This document shows positions 9,567 to 19,597 of a stretch of DNA of 64,000 nt, piece by piece. Made by a program: the position numbers and the translations under genes. The notes under the pieces are model-generated. The model saw nothing but the letters and a program-made list of their open reading frames with translations, was not told the DNA's origin and made no database searches. How positions within the stretch are numbered: the stretch's first letter is position 1; every line of letters begins with the position of its first letter. Source of the stretch: Fomitopsis serialis (lineage: Eukaryota; Basidiomycota; Agaricomycetes; Polyporales; Fomitopsidaceae); contig NW_025955020.1 in the NCBI RefSeq assembly GCF_022376445.1, positions 124,001-188,000 of the forward strand. Direction: 5' to 3'.

Positions 9567-12500
9567 ATGGGTGACGTCAAGCCAGACAATATCCCTAAGC
9601 TCTCTTCAGCGTCTCAATACGCTGACTGGTCTGCCGCTATGCGCGGTTATTTAATATTCATAGAGGCCTGGCCCGCTGTTATTGCAACAGTAACTACCGA
9701 CACAGAGTACAAGAAACAGAATGCCCGTGCTCAGGGTGTTCTATTTATGCGGACTGATCGCTCGATGCATCATTTGCTCGAGGGATCTAGTGGTGAACTC
9801 AAGACCGCTAAGGAAATGTGGGCGGCCCTTAAGACAGCCTTTGGTACACCCGACACGGCATTCGTCTGGAGTCTCTTCCAGTCGGTGATCAAGTCTCCGG
9901 AGATGTCTGATTCCAAACCTCTGCAGGATCAGATCAACAAGCTGGTTACTCGGCTTAAGGAGATTACGGCTGGTGGCATAACTCTCGGTGAATCGACCCA
10001 GGCTCTTCTCCTTCTGTCGAAGGTGCCTGAATCCTATCAATCGATGATCTCTGCGCTCATGGCGACGCAGAACATCAAGGATCTCAAGGTCGACTCTGTT
10101 CAGTCGAAGATTCTTGCCGAAGAATCTCTCCGCCGGTCTGGTATGGGACAGTCTGCGTCCAAGACATCCCAGGTCAAGCACAAGTCATCGGGTCCCTGTG
10201 GTCACTGCGGTGGAAATCACGGCAGTGAGAATTGTTGGACAAAGTACCCGCATTTGCGCCCCCAAAATAAGGGTGGCGGCAAGGGGAAAAAGGACAACAA
10301 GGGCAAAGGCAAAGGGAAGAATAAGGGCAAGGGCAATGGTAACGGACAATCTGGTTCTGGTTCCTCCAACGCTGCTACTACTTCAGACTCCACAAATGTT
10401 GTAACTGTAGAATCCTCCGTGTCGTCTTCAGCTAATACTATGACTGCTTCCTGGTATACTGCGGGTCACTCCGCTTCTGGAAGAATGACTGACTGGATTA
10501 TGGATTCTGGTGCGTCGAAGACAATCACCAACGACATGGCTGATTTTTGGGACTATACTCCTTACGAGGAACCCATGATTTTTGGTACAGCCGGCAAGTC
10601 TAAGATTGCAGCTTATGGAGAAGGGACCATCAAAGGTGTTGTGCACGTTGAAGGGAAACATGTTAAAGCAACTATTACAAATGTTGCTTACATCCCTGCC
10701 GCATCTGGTCGCCTATTTTCTACTGGTGTTATTGAGCAATCAGGTTTTACCCTAGTTCAGGGAGGAGGTCGTATGGTCATCTATGACCAACCTATTTCGC
10801 AAGGTCGAGTCTGTGGTAACATGATCATGGAGGCACACCATAAGCCCTTCAATAATCTCTATATGTTGTACCTAGACATTTTGACACCGCAATCGGCAAA
10901 GTCTACAGACAAGTCGAATTTTCGTCTCTGGCATGAACGCTTCGGACATTCGTCTGAAGATGTTATTCGTCAGATTCCCAAGCACACTAAGGGTGTGGAT
11001 TCCATTGGTGCCAAGGATACTTCTTCTCCTTGTGCAGGGTGTCAGTGGGGCAAGTCTCATCGCGCTCCATTTCCCCCATCGGCTAAACGTGCTACAAAGC
11101 CCCTTGAGCTCATTCATACTGATGAGGACGGTCCTATGCGTACCACTGCAATAGGTGGATGGCGTTATTTCATCAGCTTTCTTGACGACTATACTGGTCT
11201 TGGTCGTGCCTATTATCTCAAGCACAAGAACGATTCGATCCAAGCGTTCGATGACTTCAAGGCATGGGCTGAGAACCAAACAGATGAAAAAATCAAGGCT
11301 GTACGCTCGGATCGTGGGGGGGAATATACGTCTGCTGCTTTTACCGAACATTTGCGCAAATTTGGTATTGAACATCAGTTCACAATGCCGTACTCTCCTC
11401 AACAGAATGGGAGAGCTGAGCGCTGGAATCGGACCATTGTTGAGAAGGCTATGTCTATGCTGCATCATGCTGGACTAAGCCATGGTTTTTGGCAATTGGC
11501 TGTGGACACTGCGGTTCATATTTATAATCGGCAACCTATGCGACGCCTTAACTGGCAATGCCCCATTACTCTCTGGAATGGCACAATTCCGGACATTTCA
11601 TACTTTAGGATTTTTGGGTGCAAGGCATTTGTGCATGTGCAGAAAGAACAGAGATCTGGGAAGCTCGACAAGAAGGCTGTTGAGATGATCTTTGTAGGCT
11701 ATGAAGTTGGTTCCAAAGGGTATCGTTTCTGGAACCCGGCTACTCGAAGTATTGTTGTGTCTCGTGATGTGACCTTCGATGAAGAGACATTTCCTGCACG
11801 AAAGGACTTAGGCAATAATCCGAAATCCCTGGATGAGCCGTTTGATGAACCTCCTGAGGATGCCAACTCAGAGGATTTAGATTTTGAGGATATTCCTATC
11901 CCTGTTCCTGTCCCGCCGGAACATGAACCTGAAGAACATCAGGAGCCAGTGGGAGATAATCCGCAACAGCAACCTGATCCAGTAGCTCCTCCGCAACCTC
12001 AGTATGAGCGTCCTCGCCGTCAAGGTGCTGGACAGAACCCTCAGAGGAATAGAGACAATGCCTATGGTGACGAGCCACCAGCAAGTATTGACCGTCGTAC
12101 TGATAGTCAAGGCCGTCAACAACCTGAGGCTGAAACTGCTCAATTTATACGGATGCTGGCGGAAGCAAACCATGGTCTTCCCCAAAGTCATAAGGAAGCC
12201 ATGGAATCTCACGACCATGATAAATGGCTCGCTGCTGAAGGTTCTGAGTACAAGTCACTCATGGACAATAAGACTTGGGTTCTAGTTCCACGGCCTAAAA
12301 ACCGGAAGGTTGTCAAGTGCCGTTGGGTTTATGCGATTAAGCACGATGGTCGCTATAAAGCACGTGTTGTCGCAAAGGGATTTACCCAAGTATGGGGTCA
12401 AGATTATACTGAGACTTTCTCTCCGGTTGCACGGTTTGAATCTGTACGCTACTTGTTGGCACATGCAGCCCTTGAAGATTGGGAGATAGAGTCTATGGAT

Positions 12501-13724
12501 GTCAAGACGGCATTCCTTAACGGTGACCTTGACGAGGAAATCTACATGGAACAACCCGAAGGATGGGTTGTACCTGGCAAGGAGAACTTTGTCTGTCTTC
12601 TCAAGAAGGCAATTTATGGATTAAAGCAAGCTTCTCGTCAATGGAATGCTAAGATCCACAAGTCTCTCCTAGACTTAGGGTTTAAACGGACTTATTCGGA
12701 TGCTGGAATTTATGTCTTCTCCCGGGACTCTGACGGACACACCTGCCTAATCATATTGTATGTCGACGACTTGCTCATCATGGGTGACTCGAAATTGTTT
12801 ATCGACAACATCAAGCAGAAGTTGTCCTTAGAGTATCAGATGACAGATCTGGGTGCTGTTCAGCGATTCCTTGGTCTTAGAATACGTCGAGAGCGTACTA
12901 CACGTCTCATCTACGTTGATCAGGAAGACTATATTGAGTCAGTTTTGGAGAGGTTTCAGATGTCCAACTGCAAGCCTGCACGGACACCTCTTCCCGCTGG
13001 AGCAGACCTAGAGAAGAATCCAGACACAGCATCTGAGGTTTTCCGTACCCGCTACCAGAGCATTATTGGCAGCATCATGTATGCTATGCTCGGTACTCGT
13101 CCAGACATTTCTTTCGCGGTCACACGTCTGGCAAAGTATTCTTCAAACCCATCCAAAGAGCATATGCGGTTAGCCTACTATGTCCTAAGATATCTTCAAG
13201 GGACTAAGGAACTCGCTCTCTGTTATGACGGAGGCTCGAATTCTGGTCTGATTGCCTATTCAGACTCTGACTGGGGTGAAGATCACGATGATAGGCACTC
13301 TACAAGTGGCTTTACTTTCCTTATGGCCAATTGTGTCGTTTCTTGGGTGTCAAGACGTCAACCGACGGTATCTTTGTCTTCAACTGAAGCAGAGTATAAG
13401 GCCAGCTCTGACTGCTGTCGTCAGATGGCCTGGCTACGTCATTTTGGAGAAGAACTGGGAGATAATATGTCTCATCCAACTCCGCTTTGTCTTGACAACC
13501 AAGGCAACATTTTCCTTGCGGTGAACCCTGCTGTGGATCGCCGCACCAAGCATATAGAAATCCGTTATCACTATATTCGGGAGTTCTACGAACGTGGAGA
13601 AATGGAGATCTACTACGTCGCAAGTGAAGACCAACTTGCTGATGCCTTGACCAAGAATGTTCCATTCAGTGGAATTGAGAAATTCAGGTCTTCAGTTGGC
13701 ATGATGAGATACTTGACATCTTGA
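9567..13724 (+). CDS. Copia Gag-Pol polyprotein
   Basis: The frame is open from 9126, but the first ATG is 9567 (CAACCATGG context), giving 1385 residues that begin MGDVKPDNIPKL, a typical copia Gag start. Counted from codon 9138, landmarks are: zinc knuckle CGHCGGNHGSENC (354-366), protease DSGA (456), GAG-pre-integrase with HERFGH and CAGC, integrase Asp662, Asp725 and Glu761 (35 residues between the last two, the DD35E spacing), reverse transcriptase from about 1060 with AIYGLKQASRQW and YVDD (1208-1211), and RNase H with STEAEYKA. All key residues are present and there is no internal stop. The 143 open codons upstream are acidic (SSGEESDDSYD) with a small Cys/His cluster; they may be translated as a Gag extension. 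The stop TGA is ten bases before the 3' LTR's purine tract. Confidence 0.95.
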   Translation: MGDVKPDNIPKLSSASQYADWSAAMRGYLIFIEAWPAVIATVTTDTEYKKQNARAQGVLFMRTDRSMHHLLEGSSGELKTAKEMWAALKTAFGTPDTAFVWSLFQSVIKSPEMSDSKPLQDQINKLVTRLKEITAGGITLGESTQALLLLSKVPESYQSMISALMATQNIKDLKVDSVQSKILAEESLRRSGMGQSASKTSQVKHKSSGPCGHCGGNHGSENCWTKYPHLRPQNKGGGKGKKDNKGKGKGKNKGKGNGNGQSGSGSSNAATTSDSTNVVTVESSVSSSANTMTASWYTAGHSASGRMTDWIMDSGASKTITNDMADFWDYTPYEEPMIFGTAGKSKIAAYGEGTIKGVVHVEGKHVKATITNVAYIPAASGRLFSTGVIEQSGFTLVQGGGRMVIYDQPISQGRVCGNMIMEAHHKPFNNLYMLYLDILTPQSAKSTDKSNFRLWHERFGHSSEDVIRQIPKHTKGVDSIGAKDTSSPCAGCQWGKSHRAPFPPSAKRATKPLELIHTDEDGPMRTTAIGGWRYFISFLDDYTGLGRAYYLKHKNDSIQAFDDFKAWAENQTDEKIKAVRSDRGGEYTSAAFTEHLRKFGIEHQFTMPYSPQQNGRAERWNRTIVEKAMSMLHHAGLSHGFWQLAVDTAVHIYNRQPMRRLNWQCPITLWNGTIPDISYFRIFGCKAFVHVQKEQRSGKLDKKAVEMIFVGYEVGSKGYRFWNPATRSIVVSRDVTFDEETFPARKDLGNNPKSLDEPFDEPPEDANSEDLDFEDIPIPVPVPPEHEPEEHQEPVGDNPQQQPDPVAPPQPQYERPRRQGAGQNPQRNRDNAYGDEPPASIDRRTDSQGRQQPEAETAQFIRMLAEANHGLPQSHKEAMESHDHDKWLAAEGSEYKSLMDNKTWVLVPRPKNRKVVKCRWVYAIKHDGRYKARVVAKGFTQVWGQDYTETFSPVARFESVRYLLAHAALEDWEIESMDVKTAFLNGDLDEEIYMEQPEGWVVPGKENFVCLLKKAIYGLKQASRQWNAKIHKSLLDLGFKRTYSDAGIYVFSRDSDGHTCLIILYVDDLLIMGDSKLFIDNIKQKLSLEYQMTDLGAVQRFLGLRIRRERTTRLIYVDQEDYIESVLERFQMSNCKPARTPLPAGADLEKNPDTASEVFRTRYQSIIGSIMYAMLGTRPDISFAVTRLAKYSSNPSKEHMRLAYYVLRYLQGTKELALCYDGGSNSGLIAYSDSDWGEDHDDRHSTSGFTFLMANCVVSWVSRRQPTVSLSSTEAEYKASSDCCRQMAWLRHFGEELGDNMSHPTPLCLDNQGNIFLAVNPAVDRRTKHIEIRYHYIREFYERGEMEIYYVASEDQLADALTKNVPFSGIEKFRSSVGMMRYLTS

Positions 13725-13726
13725 AC

Positions 13727-13735
13727 AAGTGGGAG
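13727..13735 (+). other. Polypurine tract
   Basis: AAGTGGGAG directly abuts the 3' LTR, where plus-strand DNA synthesis is primed in LTR elements. Confidence 0.7.
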
Positions 13736-14236
13736 TGTTGAACTTCCGACTTTCCAGTGTTATCTTATCTTATCAGTTACGTACATATATGGACTTGTGT
13801 TCTGCGATGTAGTATTACATACATTCTTTTGATGGACTCTGTCTGGACTCATCTTGTGACTCGCTCCAGACCGATCTACACTGTTCCAGACTTATTCTGG
13901 ATCATTCCACTCCCTTCCGGCATGTTCCATGACCTTCCAGTACATTCCTTGATCACATGGACGCTTATGCATATCCCTATCTCTGGAGTTAAGGCTTACT
14001 CATTTCCCTAAAACTCGGACTTAGTGATTACTGATCTGCTTACTGATGTAGCATGTGATCAGTCCCAGACATGTATATATACTAGGGTGATTCCCCCCTA
14101 ATGGATAACGATCTCTCCTCTCTTCTGCCTGCCTAGCATCAGAGTCTTCCCTCTGGGATAGGTCTGTTCACTCCACTCTACTGTCCTTCACTTCCACTGG
14201 CCTAACAAGCCCTTCTAAACCTCTTTCACTTCAACA
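13736..14236 (+). repeat. 3' LTR (501 bp)
   Basis: Same length and, by eye, the same sequence as 7644-8144. Confidence 0.95.
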
Positions 14237-14241
14237 GGTGG
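14237..14241. repeat. Target site duplication, right (GGTGG)
   Basis: Matches 7639-7643. Confidence 0.9.
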
Positions 14242-14788
14242 CGCTCAACCATGAGGGCGAAGTCGAGGACGCGGGCGGGGGGAAGGCGCAGGCGGGCGAG
14301 GGCGTCGCCGAGGAGGACGCCCGCGACGACGGCGGCGCCGGACGAGCCGAGCCCGCGTCCGAAGGGGATCTCGTTGTGCGCGTGCACGGCGAGCCCCGGC
14401 GGGAAGGAGGGCACGCCGTGGCAGCGCAGGACGTAGAGCGCGACACGGGTGGTGAGGTTTTTGTAGGCGTCGAGGGGCACCTCGTCGGCGCCCTCGCCGG
14501 TGTAGCGGATGGACGGGGGCGTGGGGTGGGAGGCCGGCGGGGGCGGGGCGAGGGTCACGGAGAGGGTGAGGTAGAGCGAGAGGGAGAGGCCGACGACGTC
14601 GAAGCCGGGCCCGATGTTGGCGGACGTCGCAGGGACGCGAATGGTGAACGAGCGCGACATGCTCGCTGGGGGCGTGCGCGGAGACTGAGAGTCCGTGCGA
14701 GACGGCGAGGTCGTGTGCGAGGCCGGTGCAGACGGTGGTCGATAGCGAAGAGGGCGCGGGACGTGCGCCCCGAAGTGACTCACCTCAG

Positions 14789-14899
14789 TCAAAGCGTCGA
14801 CCTCGTGTCGACAACAGTCTCCTTCCAAAGTGTTTGCAGAGCAAGCCCGGCAGGGTACATGGCGAGCTTGCTGGCTGTAGCAGACTCGTCGGTGTCCAT
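14789..14899 (-). promoter_or_regulatory. Upstream ORF in homoserine kinase leader, copy 1
   Basis: 36 codons from ATG (MDTDESTTASKLAMYPAG...) to TGA, upstream of a GTGAGT donor at the start of a probable 5' UTR intron that ends just before the kinase ATG. The same ORF is kept in copy 2 with few changes. Confidence 0.4.
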
Positions 14900-15179
14900 A
14901 GTGTTGTGGTGGAGTGATCAAGAGGGCATTGCGGTCGCAATTCCAAACGGGCGCCCGATCGCACGTCCGATCGAGTGCGGTCCGCGCATCCTCGCACGCT
15001 GATTGGCTGGAGAACGGAAAAAAGTTGCCTTCTTTCGAACGTCCATCTCTCTTTCTTTATGCACGACCATACGTCCGCCTCCCCGCGGGGACACTCGGAT
15101 GACGAAACAGCAGCCCCTCTCAGTCAGCGCGCACGCACCTTCTCCACGTCGCAGCCGACGCATCGCGCCTGTCGCTGAC

Positions 15180-16560
15180 GCGGCATACCAGTTGATAACG
15201 CGGCAGACGAGTTCCCGCCAGCAGCTCGTGTCGCCGTCCATACCGCGTCTTCCAGTAGCAAGTGAGTCTTCCTCGTGTCTCGTAGGTGCACAGACTCACC
15301 GCGCTCGCCATCACCCATCTCCTGCCAGACTCCCTGCACGAGCCGAGTTCGTCACGGCTGCATCCGCGACATCTACCGCGCCCACCAGTTGATAACGCGG
15401 CAGCCGAGAGTTTGTGAGCGACACGTCTTGCGGCCTTGTACAGCAATTCACCCACCCGCGACGACTGGCTGTCCGCCGACAGTTGATATTGCGGCAGACA
15501 AGAGCTCGCCAGCGGCGTGTCTCCCCACGTCGACGCCGCGCTCCAGGATACCGGTCCCACTCCTCGCGTCCATTGCCACACACCGCGTCTCCCATGCCGA
15601 CCGCTTGACAACGCAACAGTGAGTCTTCGTCAGCTGCAACTGTACGTGCCCGCACTGCTCACCTCTTCAGAGCACCCTCCGCCTCCCACCGACTCGCTCG
15701 TCCCGGTCGCGTACGCGACTGCCCACCGCTTGTTAGTGCGGCACACAAACATTCAACTGTGCTATGCACTCACCTCGTCGCGCGCTGTACTCGACGGACA
15801 CTGGACGACATGCCACACCTCGGGGAATCTGCCGACGAGCCCGACATGTGAGTACTGCTCTACTGCTCAATGCACCACACTCACTTGCGCAATACCTCTC
15901 CCGCAACACCCAGCGTGTCCCCTCCAGCGTCGGCAGTGCCCCGTTCGAACCGCCAGCCTTCCGCCGGAACCCGGTGCGTCGTTTCTATGCCGTGCTGTGC
16001 ACAGCCCGCCATCATTCCATGACCCCGCTCGCCGGAATTCGATACGTCGTGTCTTCGTTGAACGAGAGACGAGACACGTGCGGAGCAGGCGGGGTCAACG
16101 GCCGGGGTGAGTGGCGGACGTCAGAGGTCAGTTCGCCGGACGACAATATGTCGTGTCTTTGAAGGTCGGGATGCAGTCGACGACGTGCGAGGGAGTGTAG
16201 GTGGCGATGCGCTCGCTGACCGAGTTTCTCGTGGCAGCGAGATGTGTCATGGCGCTGCGACAGCCTGCTCCTCCGACCCCCGCTCGCCGGAATTTCGTAC
16301 GTCGTGTCTTTGTTGACCGGGGGACGAGCGCCGCGCAGAGCAGGCGAGGCTGGCGGTGGGCTATGGCGGACCATCGGCAGCCGTCGGACGACGATATGTC
16401 ATGTCTTTGAAGATCGGGACGCCGTGTGAGTTGCGTGTATAGGCGATGACGTGCTCGCCGACCGTGTTCCTCGCGGACTGACATTGGACGTGCGAGGAGC
16501 CCGTTCGCCGGACGGCGATACGTCGTGTCGACGATGTTTTCAGCGGGCGGCGAGCGAGGA
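15180..16560. repeat. Two families of degenerate tandem-like repeats
   Basis: Family A: GTTGATAACGCGGCAG at 15191-15206 and 15388-15403, and GTTGATATTGCGGCAG at 15482-15497, each followed by a similar 50 bp tail; weaker copies near 15605 and 15730. Family B: a core resembling GCTCGCCGGA...GATACGTCGTGTCTTTG near 16027, 16131, 16281, 16380 and 16502, spaced about 100-150 bp. No protein domain is visible in any frame. Confidence 0.6.
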
Positions 16561-19138
16561 TGGTGCCAGGAAACGAGAGTGAAGACGGCACAAGGAGGAG
16601 AGACGTGCCGAAGTAGCCCTACCAGCCGTCCTCGTTGACAGCGTGGACGTGGATGCCGCATCCCACACCTTGCCTCGCTCGGACACAGCCCCCGAGTGCT
16701 ACGACTAGACCTGGGCCTTGGGCGGACCGGAAATGTTCCACATGAGCCGGGCGCGGGTGAGAGATGGACACGGGGACATCGGTACGTGACGAGCGGATTG
16801 ACAGACAGTACCATGGCATACAGACTGTGGACATTTCGTGCGCATTGAAGCAGTCCAGCCCTGTGTGTCTGCTCTGCAGACGGATGAGTACATCACCGAG
16901 GAACAGTGGAAGATCGGTGTACCTCTCATTGCAACCTGCTCGCTGCGCCTGCGGCGCGCGTGCAATGTGCATGTGCGTATAACTGTTGTATGACCGAGCA
17001 TCAGGACCTCGACGGGGCTATGGACAGGTGCGAGGGCATACCCTCGCTCGTGTGTGTTGCATGGTCCCGGGTGATCATGTACGGCCCTTGAGAATGTGTC
17101 TGTTGGTCATGAAAAGGTAGGTCGGGCTCCGTTTGCTGTCGTGCGAGACACGAGGTCAGTGTTTTGACGAGTAGCAATGGCTCATCGAGTAACGTACCGG
17201 CCACCTCGTTTGGTACCATCGAATAGGATGCCCGTATACACAGCAGGCACGGATAGTTGTCCGTGACGATCGCTGTCGCATGATGACCTGTATAGTGGAA
17301 AGACCACGAGTGCGGCTCGAGGGCAGGGGCTGTCCGGGATCCTCACCTGGTTCGCCCTTCGACCCAGCGAGCCCAGAGTGCTTGACTCGGACGGTACGAA
17401 GAGATACCCACTTGTGCTGTGTGCTGTCCACTCAATCTCGTGAGATGCCTGTCAGTCTGTGTGATGAACATTAGACTCACTAATGGATATGCTGCCTGTA
17501 CGGGGTGGCTTATTGATACTAATGGCTCTGTGCTGGTAATGTATATGTTAGTGTGAGCTGTAAGATGAGAGAGCCATGTCACTCACCACATAGTACTGGC
17601 ATAGCTTCCGCTCTATGAGGAGAGGCCAGCCCGAGCCCCTATATATACTGGAATTCTGTGGGCTGGCCTCGGCCTCGGGCTATGCCCGGTGGTTCTTCCA
17701 TCCATTGTCTGCCCGAATTAGCCACCACCGGGTGGATGAGACCGCGTAGTGCTGATGGCGGCTATCCTCTGTATGGTACGACTCCTCACTCAGACTCAGT
17801 AGGTCAGTTTTTCTCAGCCTCAGCCTCAAGATAAAACTCATTGTCTGTCTGTCTGTACCTTGGAATATATAAAAGCATGAGTCTCTTAAATCTCACGTCC
17901 TCAGCTGCTCTGGATCTGTCTGTCCAAAAAAGGAAAGATCTGGGCATCTCGCTTCAGGGATAGGATAGCTTCAAGAACCATGGCCTCGTCCATCAGACAC
18001 AATCCCGGACAGATCCCAGACAACCACGGACAATCCCTGTCCCCAGTTTCTAACAGCAAGGACTTTGTCTGCCCAAGGCTGCCAGCCAGTCCTGGATTTC
18101 CAGTATTGGCTGGTACCCTTGAGTAGACTATGTCCTAGAATGCTCCATGCAACAATCCTAGCTACTGGTACGTACATGAGACTGATTATATCCGCAGCCA
18201 CCGGCACACGGAATGACACATCGTGCGGGTGCGGCCTTCCGAGGCTCCGAGGCCCTCGGGCAAGTGCCCGCTGCTTCGGCGGGCGAAGCTAATCACAGTA
18301 GAACACCGGCCTGATCCCGAAATGGAAGGTCTACACAATGTCCTGTCGGTCTGCACGTGCATATTTTTGGATGCAAGGCGAGCGGAGTCCCGGACAGTGT
18401 CCAAGTGCGAATCACTGGCACTCACCTCAACTGGCCTATTGCGGCAGCAGCAACTCGCGCCGCGCCGTACCTGTAGGTGCAGGCACAAGGTCTGCATTGA
18501 ATGGCATTAGCATTGTCTACGCGTGGTGAATAATGGACACACACTGTGCTTGGAGAGCTGTGAACGCATCACAGAGATGAAGATCGCTCGCGGTGCGGCC
18601 CAGAAAGGCATGAGATCACCCAAGCCGATCTCAGAACACGAGGCTCTCAACCGCTGCACACGGGCGCTTATTATCGTGCCTCTGCGCGATCGTCCTTCCT
18701 GCTGCTCCTGCGCTGGTACTTGCCTCTCGCTCTTGACTGACGCTGACGCCAGACCTTGTATGCTGTTCAAACTAGTGCCGAGCACATGCATTTTGAGAAG
18801 CCGGGAGCAAGCACGCACGAGATGTAGTCCACTTGACTCGCCTCCGCAAGTGGGCTACGCACAGAATCTCTACGAGAAAGCCGTCACTCGCATGAAATTT
18901 CCGAGCGGTGCTCCGTATAGCGCCCGTACGTGATGCATCAATCAGAAGACACGCGTTGCCTCCCGACGATCGGAAAGTCGCCAGGCAGCAAGAAAATGTG
19001 ATTGTGCGTGCCCGAAGGGTTGGAAGCGACGCCAGGGCACGGCGGCCACGCGAGACCGCTTTGGGGTGGTACCGAGGCATGGTACGATATGCGCTGGGCG
19101 CCTGTCGACGCACGGACCACTTGCGTGGAAGGTGCGAG
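16561..19138. other. Gene-poor spacer
   Basis: No gene recognised. 17623-17632 and 17660-17669 are perfect inverted repeats (AGGCCAGCCC/GGGCTGGCCT) around a TATATATA. 17868-17877 has a good TATATAAAAG box followed by CT-rich DNA. Part of this may be an old solo LTR, but no matching ends or target duplication were found. Confidence 0.35.
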
Positions 19139-19146
19139 CTATAAAA
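19139..19146 (+). promoter_or_regulatory. TATA box of a candidate small gene
   Basis: CTATAAAA followed by about 100 bp of CT-rich leader (TCCCTTTCC and similar) before an ATG at 19266, the usual look of a fungal core promoter. Confidence 0.45.
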
Positions 19147-19265
19147 CCCGGTCCTGCCTACCCTGTGCTCCGCATCCCTTCCCCCGCTTTCTACCTTTGC
19201 ACCGTTCGTTCTCCCTTTCCATTCTATTCAAGTGCCCTTTCATTACCTGCAATACCTCGCTTAAG

Positions 19266-19587
19266 ATGCATTGGCACGCGGCCCTGCTCTCCTTCGACCG
19301 TTCTATGCCACCGAGCAATTCTTGTGCACTGCAACACTCTCCTCGATGTGTTATCTTCGTCACTGGTATGTTTCCTTGTACGATGCAAGAGATCACAACT
19401 AATTACTCGTCAGTTTAAATCAAAGAGAACACGTCCACGACGCTACAAGGTGAACCACAGACTACAGTCTCTTCCTGTTCGTACCATTCTGACCGGCTCG
19501 GATATTATGACAGCCTGCTTGGTTCACACGACATCGACTCGGCTTGGGACGAGGCAGCTCCGCACTGTTCGCCGTACGAGTGGTTGA
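19266..19587 (+). CDS. Possible small two-exon gene, unrecognised
   Basis: The ATG at 19266 opens MHWHAALLSFDRSMPPSNSC and so on, then a GTATGT donor after VIFVT (about 19364). Using the acceptor at TCAAAG (about 19425), exon 2 reads ENTSTTLQGEPQTTVSSCSY and continues, acidic and Tyr/Ser-rich, to SPYEWLIG and a stop near 19587. More splice-like junctions follow as far as 20160 (for example GTGAGTACTC...CTACCAG at 20040-20093), so the gene may be longer with another ending. No known domain; a CAAX pheromone precursor was considered but the C-terminus does not fit. Confidence 0.3.
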
Positions 19588-19597
19588 TAGGCTAATG

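Larger units (their letters stand above)
7644..14236 (+). mobile_element. Young Ty1/copia LTR retrotransposon, 6593 bp
   Basis: Order: LTR, primer-binding site, ATG-free leader with a 268-codon ORF, gag-pol (protease, integrase, reverse transcriptase, RNase H), purine tract, LTR. Integrase before reverse transcriptase is the copia order. LTRs begin TGTTGAAC and end TTCAACA, and no difference was noticed between them over 501 bp. With the 5 bp target duplication and an unbroken polyprotein this indicates a very recent, possibly active insertion. It lies inside homoserine kinase copy 1, in the opposite orientation to that gene. Confidence 0.97.
6882..14660 (-). pseudogene. THR1: Homoserine kinase, copy 1, disrupted by a copia element
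   Basis: Minus-strand GHMP kinase. It would phosphorylate homoserine in threonine biosynthesis. Coding parts are exon 1 (14660-14237, then 7638-7343), exon 2 (7285-7166) and exon 3 (7109-6882, stop TAG), matching copy 2. The N-terminal PATSANIGPGFD and the phosphate-binding GRGLGSSGAAV are present in the upstream piece; LSGAGPTILAL is in the downstream piece. The retroelement sits at codon 141-142, between VERH and PDN, and separates the ATP-binding half from the rest. Outside the insertion no frameshift or stop was noticed, and only a few residues differ from copy 2 (for example SYPRK against SYSRK), so the copy was probably functional until the insertion. A truncated product up to the LTR is possible but would lack the C-terminal kinase lobe. 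Confidence 0.9.
6497..14930. repeat. Duplicated block carrying homoserine kinase, copy 1 (split by a retroelement)
   Basis: Apart from the 6.6 kb insertion, this block is near-identical to 24280-26113: both run from TTTCCGCAGGA(A/T)TTACGGG through the gene's 3' flank, coding exons, introns and 5' leader to GTGATCAAGAG. The two copies are in the same orientation with an offset of 17,778 bp before the insertion. Flanks outside the block are unrelated. Confidence 0.9.

Noticed and set aside
14226..14921. 231-codon minus-strand frame joining the leader directly to homoserine kinase copy 1
   Set aside because: The extra N-terminus is open only in copy 1; copy 2 has a stop in it (SRKGS then stop), and the leader has intron signals, so translation starts at MSRSF.
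17535..18153. Solo LTR (TGTTAG...CAACA with a TATA box)
   Set aside because: The flanking five bases differ (GTATA against ATCCT) and no second copy was seen in the window.
19266..19587. Lipopeptide pheromone precursor
   Set aside because: The predicted C-terminus (YEWLIG) has no CAAX box and the length is too great.
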